A stretch of 44,522 bases of DNA, from positions 1-44,522 of the forward strand of contig JAFXAZ010000003.1 of the NCBI GenBank assembly GCA_017521985.1. The letters are read 5' to 3'. This document shows, piece by piece, positions 32,653-40,623 of the stretch; positions within the stretch are counted from its first letter, which is position 1; each line of letters opens with the position of its first letter. The DNA comes from Lachnospiraceae bacterium (GTDB taxonomy: Bacteria; Bacillota; Clostridia; Lachnospirales; Lachnospiraceae). A model generated the notes under the pieces. The model searched no databases and had not been told where the DNA came from. It saw only the letters and a list, made by a program, of their open reading frames with translations. The position numbers and the translations under genes were made by a program.

Positions 32653-34314
32653 ATGAAAAAAATCTGGCAGGATATGCAACGAATTTTAAATCAAAAAATA
32701 TATATTATCTGTGTTACACTTACGGCTGTTATGAGTTACGGCTTTGCGGTGTGTCAATCGATGATTGGTGTGGATGACAGTGCAATTGGAAGATATTTTG
32801 CAGAAGGTCTTGGACCGATTATGGGGCGATTTGGATATTTCCTGCTGAACAAGATTTGTCCGGTGGCAGAATATACGCCATTTGTGGTAGATTTTATTGG
32901 TGTACTGTTTTTAATATTGGGTGCCGTTTTATGGTGTCTGGTATGGGAAAAGGCAATGGGACACAGGCTGAGTTTGATGGCATCCATTTGTTTTTCCTGT
33001 GTGATGATTTCCTGCCCTATGATAAGCGAGGTGTTTATCTATTATTTGCACAATGGGGTGTGTATGTGTTATTGTCTGTCAGCCCTGTTGATACTGCTTT
33101 TTATGGAGGCCATGGAGCGACGAGGCAGAGCAAGGTGGTATAAGCTTTCCAAGGCACTATTTGTTTTATGGATTACCAATAGCTTTGTGGAAGCATTTAC
33201 CATTGTATTTTTAATGGCAATTGTCATGGTTTGGCTTCTTCAGTGTATTTACAAGGTTCGAAAAATCACTCCGAAGATTGTGGCTTGCGAAGGATTAACA
33301 GCAGGTGGCTTATTGATTGTAAGTATTTTACTTCGTACCATTACTATCGAGGGAATTACGGCATTGTTTTCCCTGCAAAACCAGATTGGTATTATGAACA
33401 GGCGAAGTGTTTTGGAGGCACTAGACTGGTTTAAATCCGGTCAGGGACTTGCAGAGTTTGTGATGACCATCAAAAAATACATTGCTATGTACTATGTCAA
33501 TGCTATAGCATATATTCCGGTTCGTATTTACCTGATGGCGGTGATTACACTGGGGATTTGGGCGATATATCGTCTGATACGTTATCGACAAATCCTTCCG
33601 CTTTTGGGAATGGCAGTTATGCAGCTAATACCGCTGATTCTTGTTTTTCTGGAGGGTCACGCCACCTTCTACCGCAATAGCCAGTATATACCTATTTATG
33701 TGGCGTTTGTGGTACTGGTGCTGACGTGTGCCTTAGAGCAGTGTGCGGCAGGCAAGGTATGGGGCAAAAAGGCTGTCGGTGCGTGGTGTATTGTAATTGG
33801 CATTTTAGTATATAATCAGGCTTTTGAGATGACGCAATGGTTCTATGTGGACTATATGAAGTATGAAGATGCCAAGAACACCGTAAATCTAATATCTTAC
33901 GAGTTGGAAAAACATTACGATACAGAGAAGCCGGTAGTTTTTGTGGGAAATTATACCATACCGGAACGTATCGTAAAAAAGATGTATGTGCCATATGATT
34001 CTGATACGTATCAGATGATAGCGTCTATTTTAGATATTATGGATCCCAATTTAAAAACCTGCTTTGCTATGCCCGGTGGTTATAGTTTAAGCAGCGAAGC
34101 AGTATATTCCGTGCTTACATGGGGCAATATTGCTTTTGAGGTTTGGGATAAAGAAACACACGAATTTTTTGCTCTTCACGGACATGAGTTTCCTCGTATT
34201 ATGGAGCCGGAAGTATGTCGGGAGATTCAGGCACAGTATGCGGATTTGCCGGGATGGCCAAAGGAAGGGTCTATTGTGGAAACAGAAGAGTATATTGTAG
34301 TCAAGTTTGGCTAG
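32653..34314 (+). CDS. Multi-pass membrane glucosyltransferase-like protein (Glucos_trans_II type)
   Basis: 553 residues with about ten hydrophobic segments and a soluble C-terminal part from about 400. The short region after helix 1, GVDDSAIGRYFAEG and GPIMGRFGYFLLNK, matches the acidic 'DD...R...GR' loop of GtrII-like, lipid-linked sugar-using GT-C transferases. Such proteins add glucose to surface polysaccharides from polyprenyl-phosphate glucose. Acceptor unknown. AGAGG site before the ATG. It is followed 22 bases later by a TPR lipoprotein and then a DUF2974 gene, perhaps one envelope-related operon (inference). Confidence 0.75.
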   Translation: MKKIWQDMQRILNQKIYIICVTLTAVMSYGFAVCQSMIGVDDSAIGRYFAEGLGPIMGRFGYFLLNKICPVAEYTPFVVDFIGVLFLILGAVLWCLVWEKAMGHRLSLMASICFSCVMISCPMISEVFIYYLHNGVCMCYCLSALLILLFMEAMERRGRARWYKLSKALFVLWITNSFVEAFTIVFLMAIVMVWLLQCIYKVRKITPKIVACEGLTAGGLLIVSILLRTITIEGITALFSLQNQIGIMNRRSVLEALDWFKSGQGLAEFVMTIKKYIAMYYVNAIAYIPVRIYLMAVITLGIWAIYRLIRYRQILPLLGMAVMQLIPLILVFLEGHATFYRNSQYIPIYVAFVVLVLTCALEQCAAGKVWGKKAVGAWCIVIGILVYNQAFEMTQWFYVDYMKYEDAKNTVNLISYELEKHYDTEKPVVFVGNYTIPERIVKKMYVPYDSDTYQMIASILDIMDPNLKTCFAMPGGYSLSSEAVYSVLTWGNIAFEVWDKETHEFFALHGHEFPRIMEPEVCREIQAQYADLPGWPKEGSIVETEEYIVVKFG

Positions 34315-34336
34315 AATGTTGAAAAAGGATAAAATT

Positions 34337-35371
34337 ATGAAGCGATACATGAAGTTTATGTTATTAGGTTTTGTGCTTGTGATGTTAGCAGGCTGCGGAA
34401 CCAATGAGGAAGAACCGTTAAAAGCAGTATATACGTCTGTTGAGGCGATGGCTTATGAAGATGCTTTGGCTCAGCTTAGTGAAATTGAGGCAGACAGAGG
34501 AAATCGTCAGGAAATTGCCAGACTTATCGGAATATGTCAGATGGGACTTGGGGATTACCAGGCGGCAGTGGAATCTTTGGAAACTGCATTATCTTATAAC
34601 GATGGCTTTGTTCACGATGTGGATTACGACATTAACCAGTATCTTGCAGTAGCATATTTCAACCTGGGGCGGTTTGAAGATGCAGAACATGTATATTCTG
34701 CAATAGCAGCACTGCAGCCTAAAAATGCGCAGGTGCATTTTTCTCACGGGGTAACTTTATTAGAGCTTGGCAATTATGAAGCAGGCAGGGAAGCTTTTGA
34801 CCGGGCAGTGGCTTTGGAACCGACAAATTATGACCGCATAATTGATATTTATAAAGCATGCTATAAATATGGCTATGGTGCACTTGGTATGGAGTATGTG
34901 GAGGATGCCATGGACCATCAAGAGGGCATGAATGATTATGACAAGGGACGTATGCTTTATCATGTAGGTAAATACAATGAGGCTGTAACTGCCTTGGAAA
35001 AAGTAGACAAAAAGAAAGTGAAGGATGCGTCTTTATATCTTGGCATGAGCTATGAAGCTATGGGGGACTACAATTACGCGGCCAGCGTGTATAGCGGCGG
35101 CATGGCAAACAGCACCAATCCGGCCTTGTACAATCAGCTTGGACTGTGTCAGATGAAGCGTGGAGCGTATGCAGAAGCACTGGAGGCATTTCAGCTGGGA
35201 TTAAAATGTGAGGACACCTCTCTGCACCAGTCTCTTCGATTTAATGAGGCTATTGCCTATGAATATCTGGCAGATTTTGAAACGGCAGCCACCTTGCTTT
35301 CTGCCTATTTAAAAGATTACCCAAATGACGAAGCAGCAAAAAGGGAGTATGAATTTTTAAAGACAAGATAG
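34337..35371 (+). CDS. TPR-repeat lipoprotein
   Basis: 344 residues. MKRYMKFMLLGFVLVMLAGC is a lipoprotein signal with lipobox LAGC (C20), so the protein should be membrane-anchored outside the cell. The rest is tandem TPR-like helical pairs (LAVAYFNLGRFEDAEHVYSA, HVGKYNEAVTALEKV, LGMSYEAMGDYNYAASVYSG, YNQLGLCQMKRGAYAEALEA). AAGGA at 34325-34329 supports ATG 34337 over an upstream Met at 34307. Probably a scaffold for an envelope complex; partners unknown. Confidence 0.85.
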   Translation: MKRYMKFMLLGFVLVMLAGCGTNEEEPLKAVYTSVEAMAYEDALAQLSEIEADRGNRQEIARLIGICQMGLGDYQAAVESLETALSYNDGFVHDVDYDINQYLAVAYFNLGRFEDAEHVYSAIAALQPKNAQVHFSHGVTLLELGNYEAGREAFDRAVALEPTNYDRIIDIYKACYKYGYGALGMEYVEDAMDHQEGMNDYDKGRMLYHVGKYNEAVTALEKVDKKKVKDASLYLGMSYEAMGDYNYAASVYSGGMANSTNPALYNQLGLCQMKRGAYAEALEAFQLGLKCEDTSLHQSLRFNEAIAYEYLADFETAATLLSAYLKDYPNDEAAKREYEFLKTR

Positions 35372-35380
35372 AGGTATATT

Positions 35381-36538
35381 ATGATTGGAAATATTATAGA
35401 ATACGTACATTCATATGGTTACTTTGATTTTGAGGCATTGCCTTTCGGCGCCGTGGATGCACTGGTGCTGGGGCAGTTTGTATACTTGAAAATGGAAGGC
35501 ATGGTAGATGGATTTTTTCCGGGAGCTCGTGCAATTACCTTAAAGGAATTGCAGGCACATGAAAAAGTCGAAAAGCTTTTTGCAGACCCAAGATGGGAAG
35601 AAAGCAATCGTGCACTGTTTAAGGAAATGTGTGAAAGTAAGCGCTTTGGCGATATGAAGCTGATGTATTGTGCGGACCACACTTGTATGGAAAGTGAAAC
35701 CCAGTTTATGGCCGTGACATGTGTATTTCCGGACGGCAGCACCAAGATTTTATACCGTGGAACGGATGAAACCATTGTGGGGTGGAAAGAGGATTTTAAT
35801 ATGGCCTTTCAATACCCCATTCCCGGACAGAGTGCCAGCCGGTTATATCTGGAACGGGTTGCAGAATGTATACCGGGGGACTTTGACTTGTTGGGTCACT
35901 CTAAAGGTGGTAATCTGGCAGTTTATGCAGCTATGCATGTGAAGGAGGCGATTCAGAATCGAATCGGTACCATTTACAATCTGGATGGACCGGGCTTTCG
36001 CACGGAGGTCTATGGTATGGGTAGCTTTGAAAAGATTGCAGACCGAATTGTGAAAATTATTCCACATTCCTCTATTGTGGGAATGCTATTGGAAAATCAC
36101 GGAGAATATAAAGTGGTTGACAGCAAAAATATAGGTTTTTTGCAGCATGATCCATTTTCATGGCTGGTAGATAGGGTGGACTTTGTATATTTGGAGGGAT
36201 TGGATGAGACTCACCGAATCATGGATGAGAGCCTGAATGAGTGGGTAATGAGTTTGTCCACAGAGGAAGTGTCATCTTTTGTAAATACTCTTTATCAGAT
36301 TGTGGCAGCCAGTGAGGCCACGGATTTAATCAGTTTCACCAAAAACTGGACTAAAAGCCTTGCCGGTATGGCCGGGGCAATCCAGAATCTGGATGAAGCA
36401 ACCAAAAACAGCATGCACAAAATTATGAAAAGTCTGGCTGCTGTATCCAAAGTCAGATTAAAGGAAGAAACCGGAATTTATATCCAGTCCAAAATAGAAG
36501 CATTAAGCCATCGAATCAGTAAGGAAGGCACGAAGTAA
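35381..36538 (+). CDS. DUF2974 (Mbeg1-like) alpha/beta-hydrolase
   Basis: 385 residues. Lipase-type nucleophile elbow LGHSKGGNLAVYAA (S174), preceded by TKILYRGTDETIVGWKEDF, the lipase class 3-like strand and oxyanion segment typical of DUF2974. A C-terminal helical region (about 280-385) has no clear membrane anchor. No signal peptide. The substrate may be a lipid, ester or thioester; unknown. The ATG is 10 bases after the lipoprotein stop, with an AGAGG site. Its 3' end overlaps the convergent C26-type gene by 36 bases. Confidence 0.83.
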   Translation: MIGNIIEYVHSYGYFDFEALPFGAVDALVLGQFVYLKMEGMVDGFFPGARAITLKELQAHEKVEKLFADPRWEESNRALFKEMCESKRFGDMKLMYCADHTCMESETQFMAVTCVFPDGSTKILYRGTDETIVGWKEDFNMAFQYPIPGQSASRLYLERVAECIPGDFDLLGHSKGGNLAVYAAMHVKEAIQNRIGTIYNLDGPGFRTEVYGMGSFEKIADRIVKIIPHSSIVGMLLENHGEYKVVDSKNIGFLQHDPFSWLVDRVDFVYLEGLDETHRIMDESLNEWVMSLSTEEVSSFVNTLYQIVAASEATDLISFTKNWTKSLAGMAGAIQNLDEATKNSMHKIMKSLAAVSKVRLKEETGIYIQSKIEALSHRISKEGTK

Positions 36539-37162
36539 AAGGTTTCCCGGAAGGGAGGCCTTTTTTGTCTGAATAAGGGGTAATCGTTCCGGATGCCACT
36601 GCACAGCAACAATAGGAAGGGTGTCGTGTACAATGCCCTCGATAACATGGTCATGAGAGTATTGGATAACATGCAAGTGTCTGCCTAACTTATCGATTGC
36701 CTGATGATGATTGGAATTAATGGTGAACTCCTTATCATAAAGTCTACTCAGAATACAGTCCTCGGTGACATAGGAAGAATGAAGTAAATCACCTTCTTCT
36801 TGCTGGTGCTCTTTGTGATTTGGTAAATCCTGAATCAGGGTACCGCCAAAGTATACATTAATTAACTGCATGCCTTTGCAGATGCCAAGAACAGGCTTTT
36901 TTGCACGAATAAAATATTCCAGTGCTTGAATTTGCAGTAAATCAAGCTCGGTATTGATTCCCCGGGAACCATGATTTTCCTGACCATAAAATCCCGGAGT
37001 AATATCACTTCCGCCGGGTAAAATCAAGGCATCACAAGTGCTCAGTGTGGAAAGAGAGAGGCTGGTAAATGGGCAGAGTCCCAATTCTATGCATGAGCGT
37101 TCATAGTTTGCAGTCTGTCCTTTTTTGCCGGCAATTCCAATTTTTATACATTCCTTCGTCAT
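36503..37162 (-). CDS. Gamma-glutamyl-gamma-aminobutyrate hydrolase-like (peptidase C26)
   Basis: 219 residues, class I glutamine-amidotransferase fold of the PuuD/C26 group, which cleaves gamma-glutamyl amides. Nucleophile C95 in LGICKGMQLINVYFGG; H190 and E192 in VQWHPERLP; a conserved ALILPGGSDITPGFYG loop. AAGGAG 9 bases upstream favours ATG at 37162 rather than 37183, which overlaps that site. It has its own promoter (37193-37221), divergent from kduI. The exact amide substrate is open; putrescine catabolism genes are not nearby. Confidence 0.87.
   Translation of the reverse strand: MTKECIKIGIAGKKGQTANYERSCIELGLCPFTSLSLSTLSTCDALILPGGSDITPGFYGQENHGSRGINTELDLLQIQALEYFIRAKKPVLGICKGMQLINVYFGGTLIQDLPNHKEHQQEEGDLLHSSYVTEDCILSRLYDKEFTINSNHHQAIDKLGRHLHVIQYSHDHVIEGIVHDTLPIVAVQWHPERLPLIQTKKASLPGNLLLRAFLTDSMA
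36539..36566 (+). terminator. Intrinsic terminator after the DUF2974 gene, inside the convergent C26-type gene
   Basis: aaggtttccc (36539-36548), loop ggaa, gggaggcctt (36553-36562) with two G-U pairs, T-run 36561-36566. The hairpin lies within the last codons of the opposing gene. Confidence 0.85.
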
Positions 37163-37192
37163 AAGAATAAACTCCTTTTTCATCCTAAAAAT

Positions 37193-37221
37193 AGAATATG
37201 CTTTCTTAAGAAAAAGTACAA
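37193..37221 (-). promoter_or_regulatory. Promoter of the C26-type gene, with a palindrome in its spacer
   Basis: Minus strand TTGTAC (37216-37221) and TATTCT (37193-37198), spacing 17. The spacer contains the 12-bp palindrome tttcttaagaaa (37202-37213), a possible operator. Confidence 0.55.
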
Positions 37222-37241
37222 TATGTTTTGGAAAAAATTTC

Positions 37242-37270
37242 TTGCGATTTTAGATAAAACATGTTATTAT
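37242..37270 (+). promoter_or_regulatory. Promoter of kduI
   Basis: TTGCGA (37242-37247) and TATTAT (37265-37270), spacing exactly 17. A 20-bp palindrome begins about 4 bases after the expected transcription start. Confidence 0.7.
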
Positions 37271-37280
37271 GAAGTTACCG

Positions 37281-37300
37281 ATAATTTGTATACAAATTAT
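37281..37300. promoter_or_regulatory. 20-bp palindromic operator, probable GntR site
   Basis: ATAATTTGTATACAAATTAT is a perfect palindrome, followed by a further acaaattat half-like copy (37301-37309). Its TTGTATACAA core is of the GT...AC type bound by FadR-group GntR regulators. The regulator is encoded two genes on. Confidence 0.75.
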
Positions 37301-37349
37301 ACAAATTATATAAAGTCTGATTTTTAAATCAAAGAAAGGAAACATGACT

Positions 37350-38201
37350 ATGGGAATCGAAATTCGTTACTCAGCAAACCAGAGAGATGTAAAGCGTTAC
37401 ACTCAGCAGGAATTAAGAGATGAATTCTTAATTCAGAATCTTTTTGTAGCAGACGAAGTAGTTGCAGTATATTCTCATGTAGACCGTATGGTTACATTAG
37501 GATGTATGCCTGTTTTGGAAGAAGTTTCTATTGACAAAGGCATTGACTGCTGGAAGAACTTCGGCACAGATTTCTTTTTAGAAAGAAGAGAAATCGGTAT
37601 TTTCAACATGGGCAGCGGCAAGGGTGTTATCGTTGCAGATGATGAGACTTTTGAATTAGGCTACAAGGACTGCCTTTACATCACAAAGGGTACCAAAAAG
37701 GTTACATTCAAGAGCTTAGATGCAGAGGCACCTGCAAAGTTCTACATGGTAAGTGCACCTGCTCATTGTTCTTACAAAACTACCTTCATTTCTATTGAGG
37801 ATGCAGCAAAGAGAAATTTAGGTACCTTGGAAAATTCCAACAAGCGCACTATTAATCAGTTTATTCATCCGGATGTTTTGCCGACATGCCAGTTATCTAT
37901 GGGTATGACTTGTCTGGAGCCGGGCAGTGTTTGGAATACCATGCCTTGCCATACACATGAACGCCGTATGGAGGTTTATGCATACTTTGAAGTTCCGAAG
38001 GATCAGATTGTTATGCATTTTATGGGTGAGCCTACAGAGACCAGACACATTGTAATGCAGAATGAAGAGGCGGTTATCAGTCCATCCTGGAGCATTCACT
38101 GTGCAAGTGCAACTTCCAATTATACATTCATCTGGGCTATGGGTGGCGAAAACCAGGCATTTGATGATATGGACAATTTAGTTGCTACCGAGTTACGCTA
38201 A
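37350..38201 (+). CDS. kduI: 5-keto-4-deoxyuronate isomerase
   Basis: 283 residues, full KduI length. It converts 5-keto-4-deoxyuronate (from unsaturated uronates released by pectin or glycosaminoglycan lyases) to 3-deoxy-D-glycero-2,5-hexodiulosonate. The zinc site CHTHERRMEVY gives H-x-H-x4-E with the spacing of E. coli H196/H198/E203, and a later SIHCAS supplies the fourth ligand. Typical blocks LQNLF-like FLIQNLFVADEVVAVYSHVD and FGTDFFLERREIGIFN are present. AAGGA spacing favours ATG 37350 over 37344. Cytoplasmic. Followed 1 base after its stop by the GntR gene, and controlled by the palindrome at 37281. Confidence 0.95.
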   Translation: MGIEIRYSANQRDVKRYTQQELRDEFLIQNLFVADEVVAVYSHVDRMVTLGCMPVLEEVSIDKGIDCWKNFGTDFFLERREIGIFNMGSGKGVIVADDETFELGYKDCLYITKGTKKVTFKSLDAEAPAKFYMVSAPAHCSYKTTFISIEDAAKRNLGTLENSNKRTINQFIHPDVLPTCQLSMGMTCLEPGSVWNTMPCHTHERRMEVYAYFEVPKDQIVMHFMGEPTETRHIVMQNEEAVISPSWSIHCASATSNYTFIWAMGGENQAFDDMDNLVATELR

Positions 38202-38202
38202 T

Positions 38203-38910
38203 ATGGGCGGCGAACAGTATAAAAGCCGCGAAGAGTGGGTATATGAATCCTTAAAAGGTGATATTTTGGACTTGCGCTTAAAGCCGGGACAGCTTTTAAA
38301 AGAAACCGAAATTTGCGAAAAGTTCGGAGTATCCAGAACACCGGTCCGAGATGCAATTCGTCTGTTACAGGAGCAGGGATTTGTCAAAAATGTTCCTTAT
38401 CAGGGCGTGTTTGTAACCTTGCTTAGTCTTAATTATATTAAGCAGATGATATATATGAGAGTGGCGGTAGAAACCAGCGTGCTGCGCGATTTTGCAAAAG
38501 CTGCGTCTGAATTTGCCTTAGAGGACATCCGCTATTTGATTCGTAAGCAGGAAGCGCTGATTAAGGAACCGGGCTTTACACCGGAGCAGTTTTATCGCCT
38601 GGATGCACAGATGCATGCGGTTTGGTTTGAGGCAACCAAGCGCACCGTTTTGTGGGACATGCTGCAAAAACAGGATTTATATTATACCAGATTTCGTATG
38701 CTGGATTTTACAACAGAAACCGATTTTTCCAGAATTATCAAGGAGCATAAACGTCTTTTAAACTGTATTGAACAAAAGGATTTTAAAGGAATCGAAGAAG
38801 AATTAAAAGAGCATTTGTATTACAGTATGAAGCGTATGAGACACCAGATAGATGTGGAATATCGAGAGTATTTTGAAGAAGAGCCCGATGAGGGCAAATT
38901 CGACATTTAA
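38203..38910 (+). CDS. GntR-family (FadR/FCD type) regulator of uronate catabolism
   Basis: 235 residues. N-terminal winged helix with YESLKGDILDLRLKPGQLL, FGVSRTPVRDAIRLLQEQGF and VKNVPYQGVFV. The C-terminal all-helical FCD ligand domain holds candidate metal/ligand residues in LDAQMHAVWFEAT and IIKEHKRLLNCI. ATG 38203 is coupled to the kduI stop; there is no separate ribosome site, and an upstream in-frame TTG (38182) is less likely. It likely represses its own operon and the eda-kdgK operon through TTGTA/TACAA palindromes, relieved by a pathway keto-uronate (inference from position). Confidence 0.88.
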   Translation: MGGEQYKSREEWVYESLKGDILDLRLKPGQLLKETEICEKFGVSRTPVRDAIRLLQEQGFVKNVPYQGVFVTLLSLNYIKQMIYMRVAVETSVLRDFAKAASEFALEDIRYLIRKQEALIKEPGFTPEQFYRLDAQMHAVWFEATKRTVLWDMLQKQDLYYTRFRMLDFTTETDFSRIIKEHKRLLNCIEQKDFKGIEEELKEHLYYSMKRMRHQIDVEYREYFEEEPDEGKFDI

Positions 38911-38946
38911 GGATAGACGGATAAACGTATCAAATTAAAATAAATA

Positions 38947-38965
38947 GAAAGTTCTATAAACTTTC
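38947..38965 (+). other. Small inverted repeat before the SDR gene
   Basis: gaaagtt (38947-38953), ctata, aactttc (38959-38965). It could be a processing hairpin or an operator. No good promoter is seen here, so the SDR gene is probably read from the kduI promoter. Confidence 0.4.
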
Positions 38966-38994
38966 ATCAAATATAAGAAAAGAGGAACAAAAAT

Positions 38995-39789
38995 ATGGTA
39001 AATTTTTCTTTAGAAGGTAAAGTGGCATTTGTAACAGGTGCATCTTATGGTATTGGTTTTGCAATTGCAAAGGCTTATGCGGAAGCAGGCGCAAAGATCG
39101 CTTTCTGCGACCTTAGACAGGAATCTGTAGATAAGGGACTTGCTGCATACGAGGAAGCAGGCATTAAGGCTTATGGTTATGTTTGTAACGTAACAGACGA
39201 AGAACAGGTACAGGCAACCGTTGCAAAGATTGAAGAAGAAGTTGGTACTATTGATATTTTAGTAAACAACGCAGGTATTATTAAGCGTATTCCTATGCAT
39301 GAAATGAGCGCAGAAGAGTTCCGTCAGGTTATTGATGTAGACTTAAATGCTCCGTTCATCTGCTCTAAGGCAGTTATCCCTGCAATGATTAAAAAGGGCG
39401 GCGGTAAGATTATCAATATCTGCTCTATGATGAGTGAACTTGGCCGTGAAACTGTATCTGCTTATGCAGCAGCAAAGGGTGGTCTTAAGATGCTTACAAA
39501 GAATATCTGCTCTGAGTACGGTGAATACAATATTCAGTGTAACGGTATCGGACCTGGTTATATTGCAACACCTCAGACTGCACCGCTTCGCGAACGTCAG
39601 GCAGATGGCAGCAGACATCCATTCGATCAGTTTATCTGTGCAAAGACACCAGCAGGTCGTTGGTTAGATGCAGAAGAATTAACCGGTCCTGCAGTATTCC
39701 TGGCATCCGAAGCATCTAATGCTGTAAATGGTCACATTTTATATGTAGACGGCGGTATCTTAGCATACATCGGTAAGCAGCCTAAGTAA
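38995..39789 (+). CDS. SDR dehydrogenase, KduD/DhuD or gluconate-5-dehydrogenase-like
   Basis: 264 residues, classical short-chain dehydrogenase: cofactor loop TGASYGIG, NNAG, catalytic Ser in ICSMMSELG and Tyr157/Lys161 in YAAAKGG, then GPGYIATPQT. It is close to the gluconate 5-dehydrogenase/KduD/DhuD group. In this operon the likely job is NAD(P)H-dependent reduction of 3-deoxy-hexodiulosonate to 2-keto-3-deoxygluconate. The acidic residue ending strand 2 (FCDLRQ) favours NADH. AGAGGA site before the ATG. Its stop codon lies in a hairpin (39783-39810). Confidence 0.88.
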   Translation: MVNFSLEGKVAFVTGASYGIGFAIAKAYAEAGAKIAFCDLRQESVDKGLAAYEEAGIKAYGYVCNVTDEEQVQATVAKIEEEVGTIDILVNNAGIIKRIPMHEMSAEEFRQVIDVDLNAPFICSKAVIPAMIKKGGGKIINICSMMSELGRETVSAYAAAKGGLKMLTKNICSEYGEYNIQCNGIGPGYIATPQTAPLRERQADGSRHPFDQFICAKTPAGRWLDAEELTGPAVFLASEASNAVNGHILYVDGGILAYIGKQPK

Positions 39790-39810
39790 ATCCGCAAGCT
39801 GATTTACTTA
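39783..39810 (+). other. Hairpin over the SDR stop codon
   Basis: taagtaaatc (39783-39792), 8-base loop, gatttactta (39801-39810), a perfect 10-bp stem. No T-run follows, so mRNA stabilisation or differential expression is likelier than termination. Confidence 0.65.
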
Positions 39811-39848
39811 GACTCGCTTCGAATTAATAGAAAGGATGATATATAATT

Positions 39849-40490
39849 ATGAAAATCGCTTTAATTAACGAAAATTCACAGGCAGCAAAGAATGCCCTTA
39901 TTTGTGACACTTTAAAAAACGTTGTTGAGCCAATGGGTCACGAAGTTTACAACTATGGTATGTACGGTGCAGAGGATCCAAATTCTCTTACATACGTACA
40001 GATTGGTATTTTAGCAGCAGTATTAATTAACTCCGGCGCAGCAGATTTTGTTATTACAGGCTGTGGTACCGGTGAAGGCGCTATGCTTGCAGCAAACTCC
40101 TTCCCAAAGGTACTTTGCGGTCATGTAACAAGCCCATTAGATGCTTATTTATTCAGCCAGGTAAACGATGGTAACTGCATCGCTATGCCGTTTGCACAGG
40201 GCTTTGGCTGGGGCGCTGAGTTAAATTTACAGTACACCTTTGAAAAGCTTTTCTGCACACCGGGCGGTGGCGGCTATCCAAAGGAAAGAGTAGTTCCGGA
40301 ACAGCGTAACAAGAAGATTTTAGACCAGGTAAAAGAAGTGACACACACAGATATGGTTACTATTTTACAGAATCTGGATGCAGAGCTTGTTAAGGGTGCT
40401 CTTAGCGGTGCACAGTTCAAAGAATTATTCTATGCAAACTGCAAGTGTGACAAAATTGCTGCGGCTGTAGAGGCAATTGTTGGCAGATAA
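39849..40490 (+). CDS. RpiB/LacA/LacB-type isomerase (DhuI-like)
   Basis: 213 residues. The N-terminal Rossmann-like domain of the RpiB/LacAB family is clear (MKIALINENSQAAKNALI, NSGAADFVITGCGTGEGAMLAAN, NDGNCIAMPFAQGFGWGAEL). It has an extended C-terminal helical part (about 150-213) absent from short RpiB. Streptococcal DhuI, a member of this family, isomerises 4-deoxy-5-hexulose-uronate beside the SDR DhuD. The same gene order here suggests that role, making it a second, non-homologous alternative to KduI. The ribose-5-phosphate isomerase role is less likely in this setting. AAAGGA site before the ATG. Confidence 0.82.
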   Translation: MKIALINENSQAAKNALICDTLKNVVEPMGHEVYNYGMYGAEDPNSLTYVQIGILAAVLINSGAADFVITGCGTGEGAMLAANSFPKVLCGHVTSPLDAYLFSQVNDGNCIAMPFAQGFGWGAELNLQYTFEKLFCTPGGGGYPKERVVPEQRNKKILDQVKEVTHTDMVTILQNLDAELVKGALSGAQFKELFYANCKCDKIAAAVEAIVGR

Positions 40491-40509
40491 TTTGCATTTT
40501 ATTGTTTGA

Positions 40510-40541
40510 TTGTACAAAGTGTTGACAAATAATTTGTACAA
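40510..40541. promoter_or_regulatory. Two TTGTACAA operators flanking the -35 of the eda promoter
   Basis: Identical palindromes TTGTACAA at 40510-40517 and 40534-40541, 24 bp apart. One is upstream of the -35 and one lies in the spacer. Related to the kduI operator core, but without its two central bases. Confidence 0.65.
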
Positions 40542-40550
40542 TAGTAAAAT
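40522..40550 (+). promoter_or_regulatory. Sigma-A promoter of the eda-kdgK operon
   Basis: TTGACA (40522-40527) and TAAAAT (40545-40550), spacing 17: perfect -35, near-perfect -10. Confidence 0.85.
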
Positions 40551-40623
40551 GACATTAAGTATGCAGACAAGAATCTGTCAGCATATATGTTGTTTCACAC
40601 TATAAAATGAGAGGATTAGAGAG

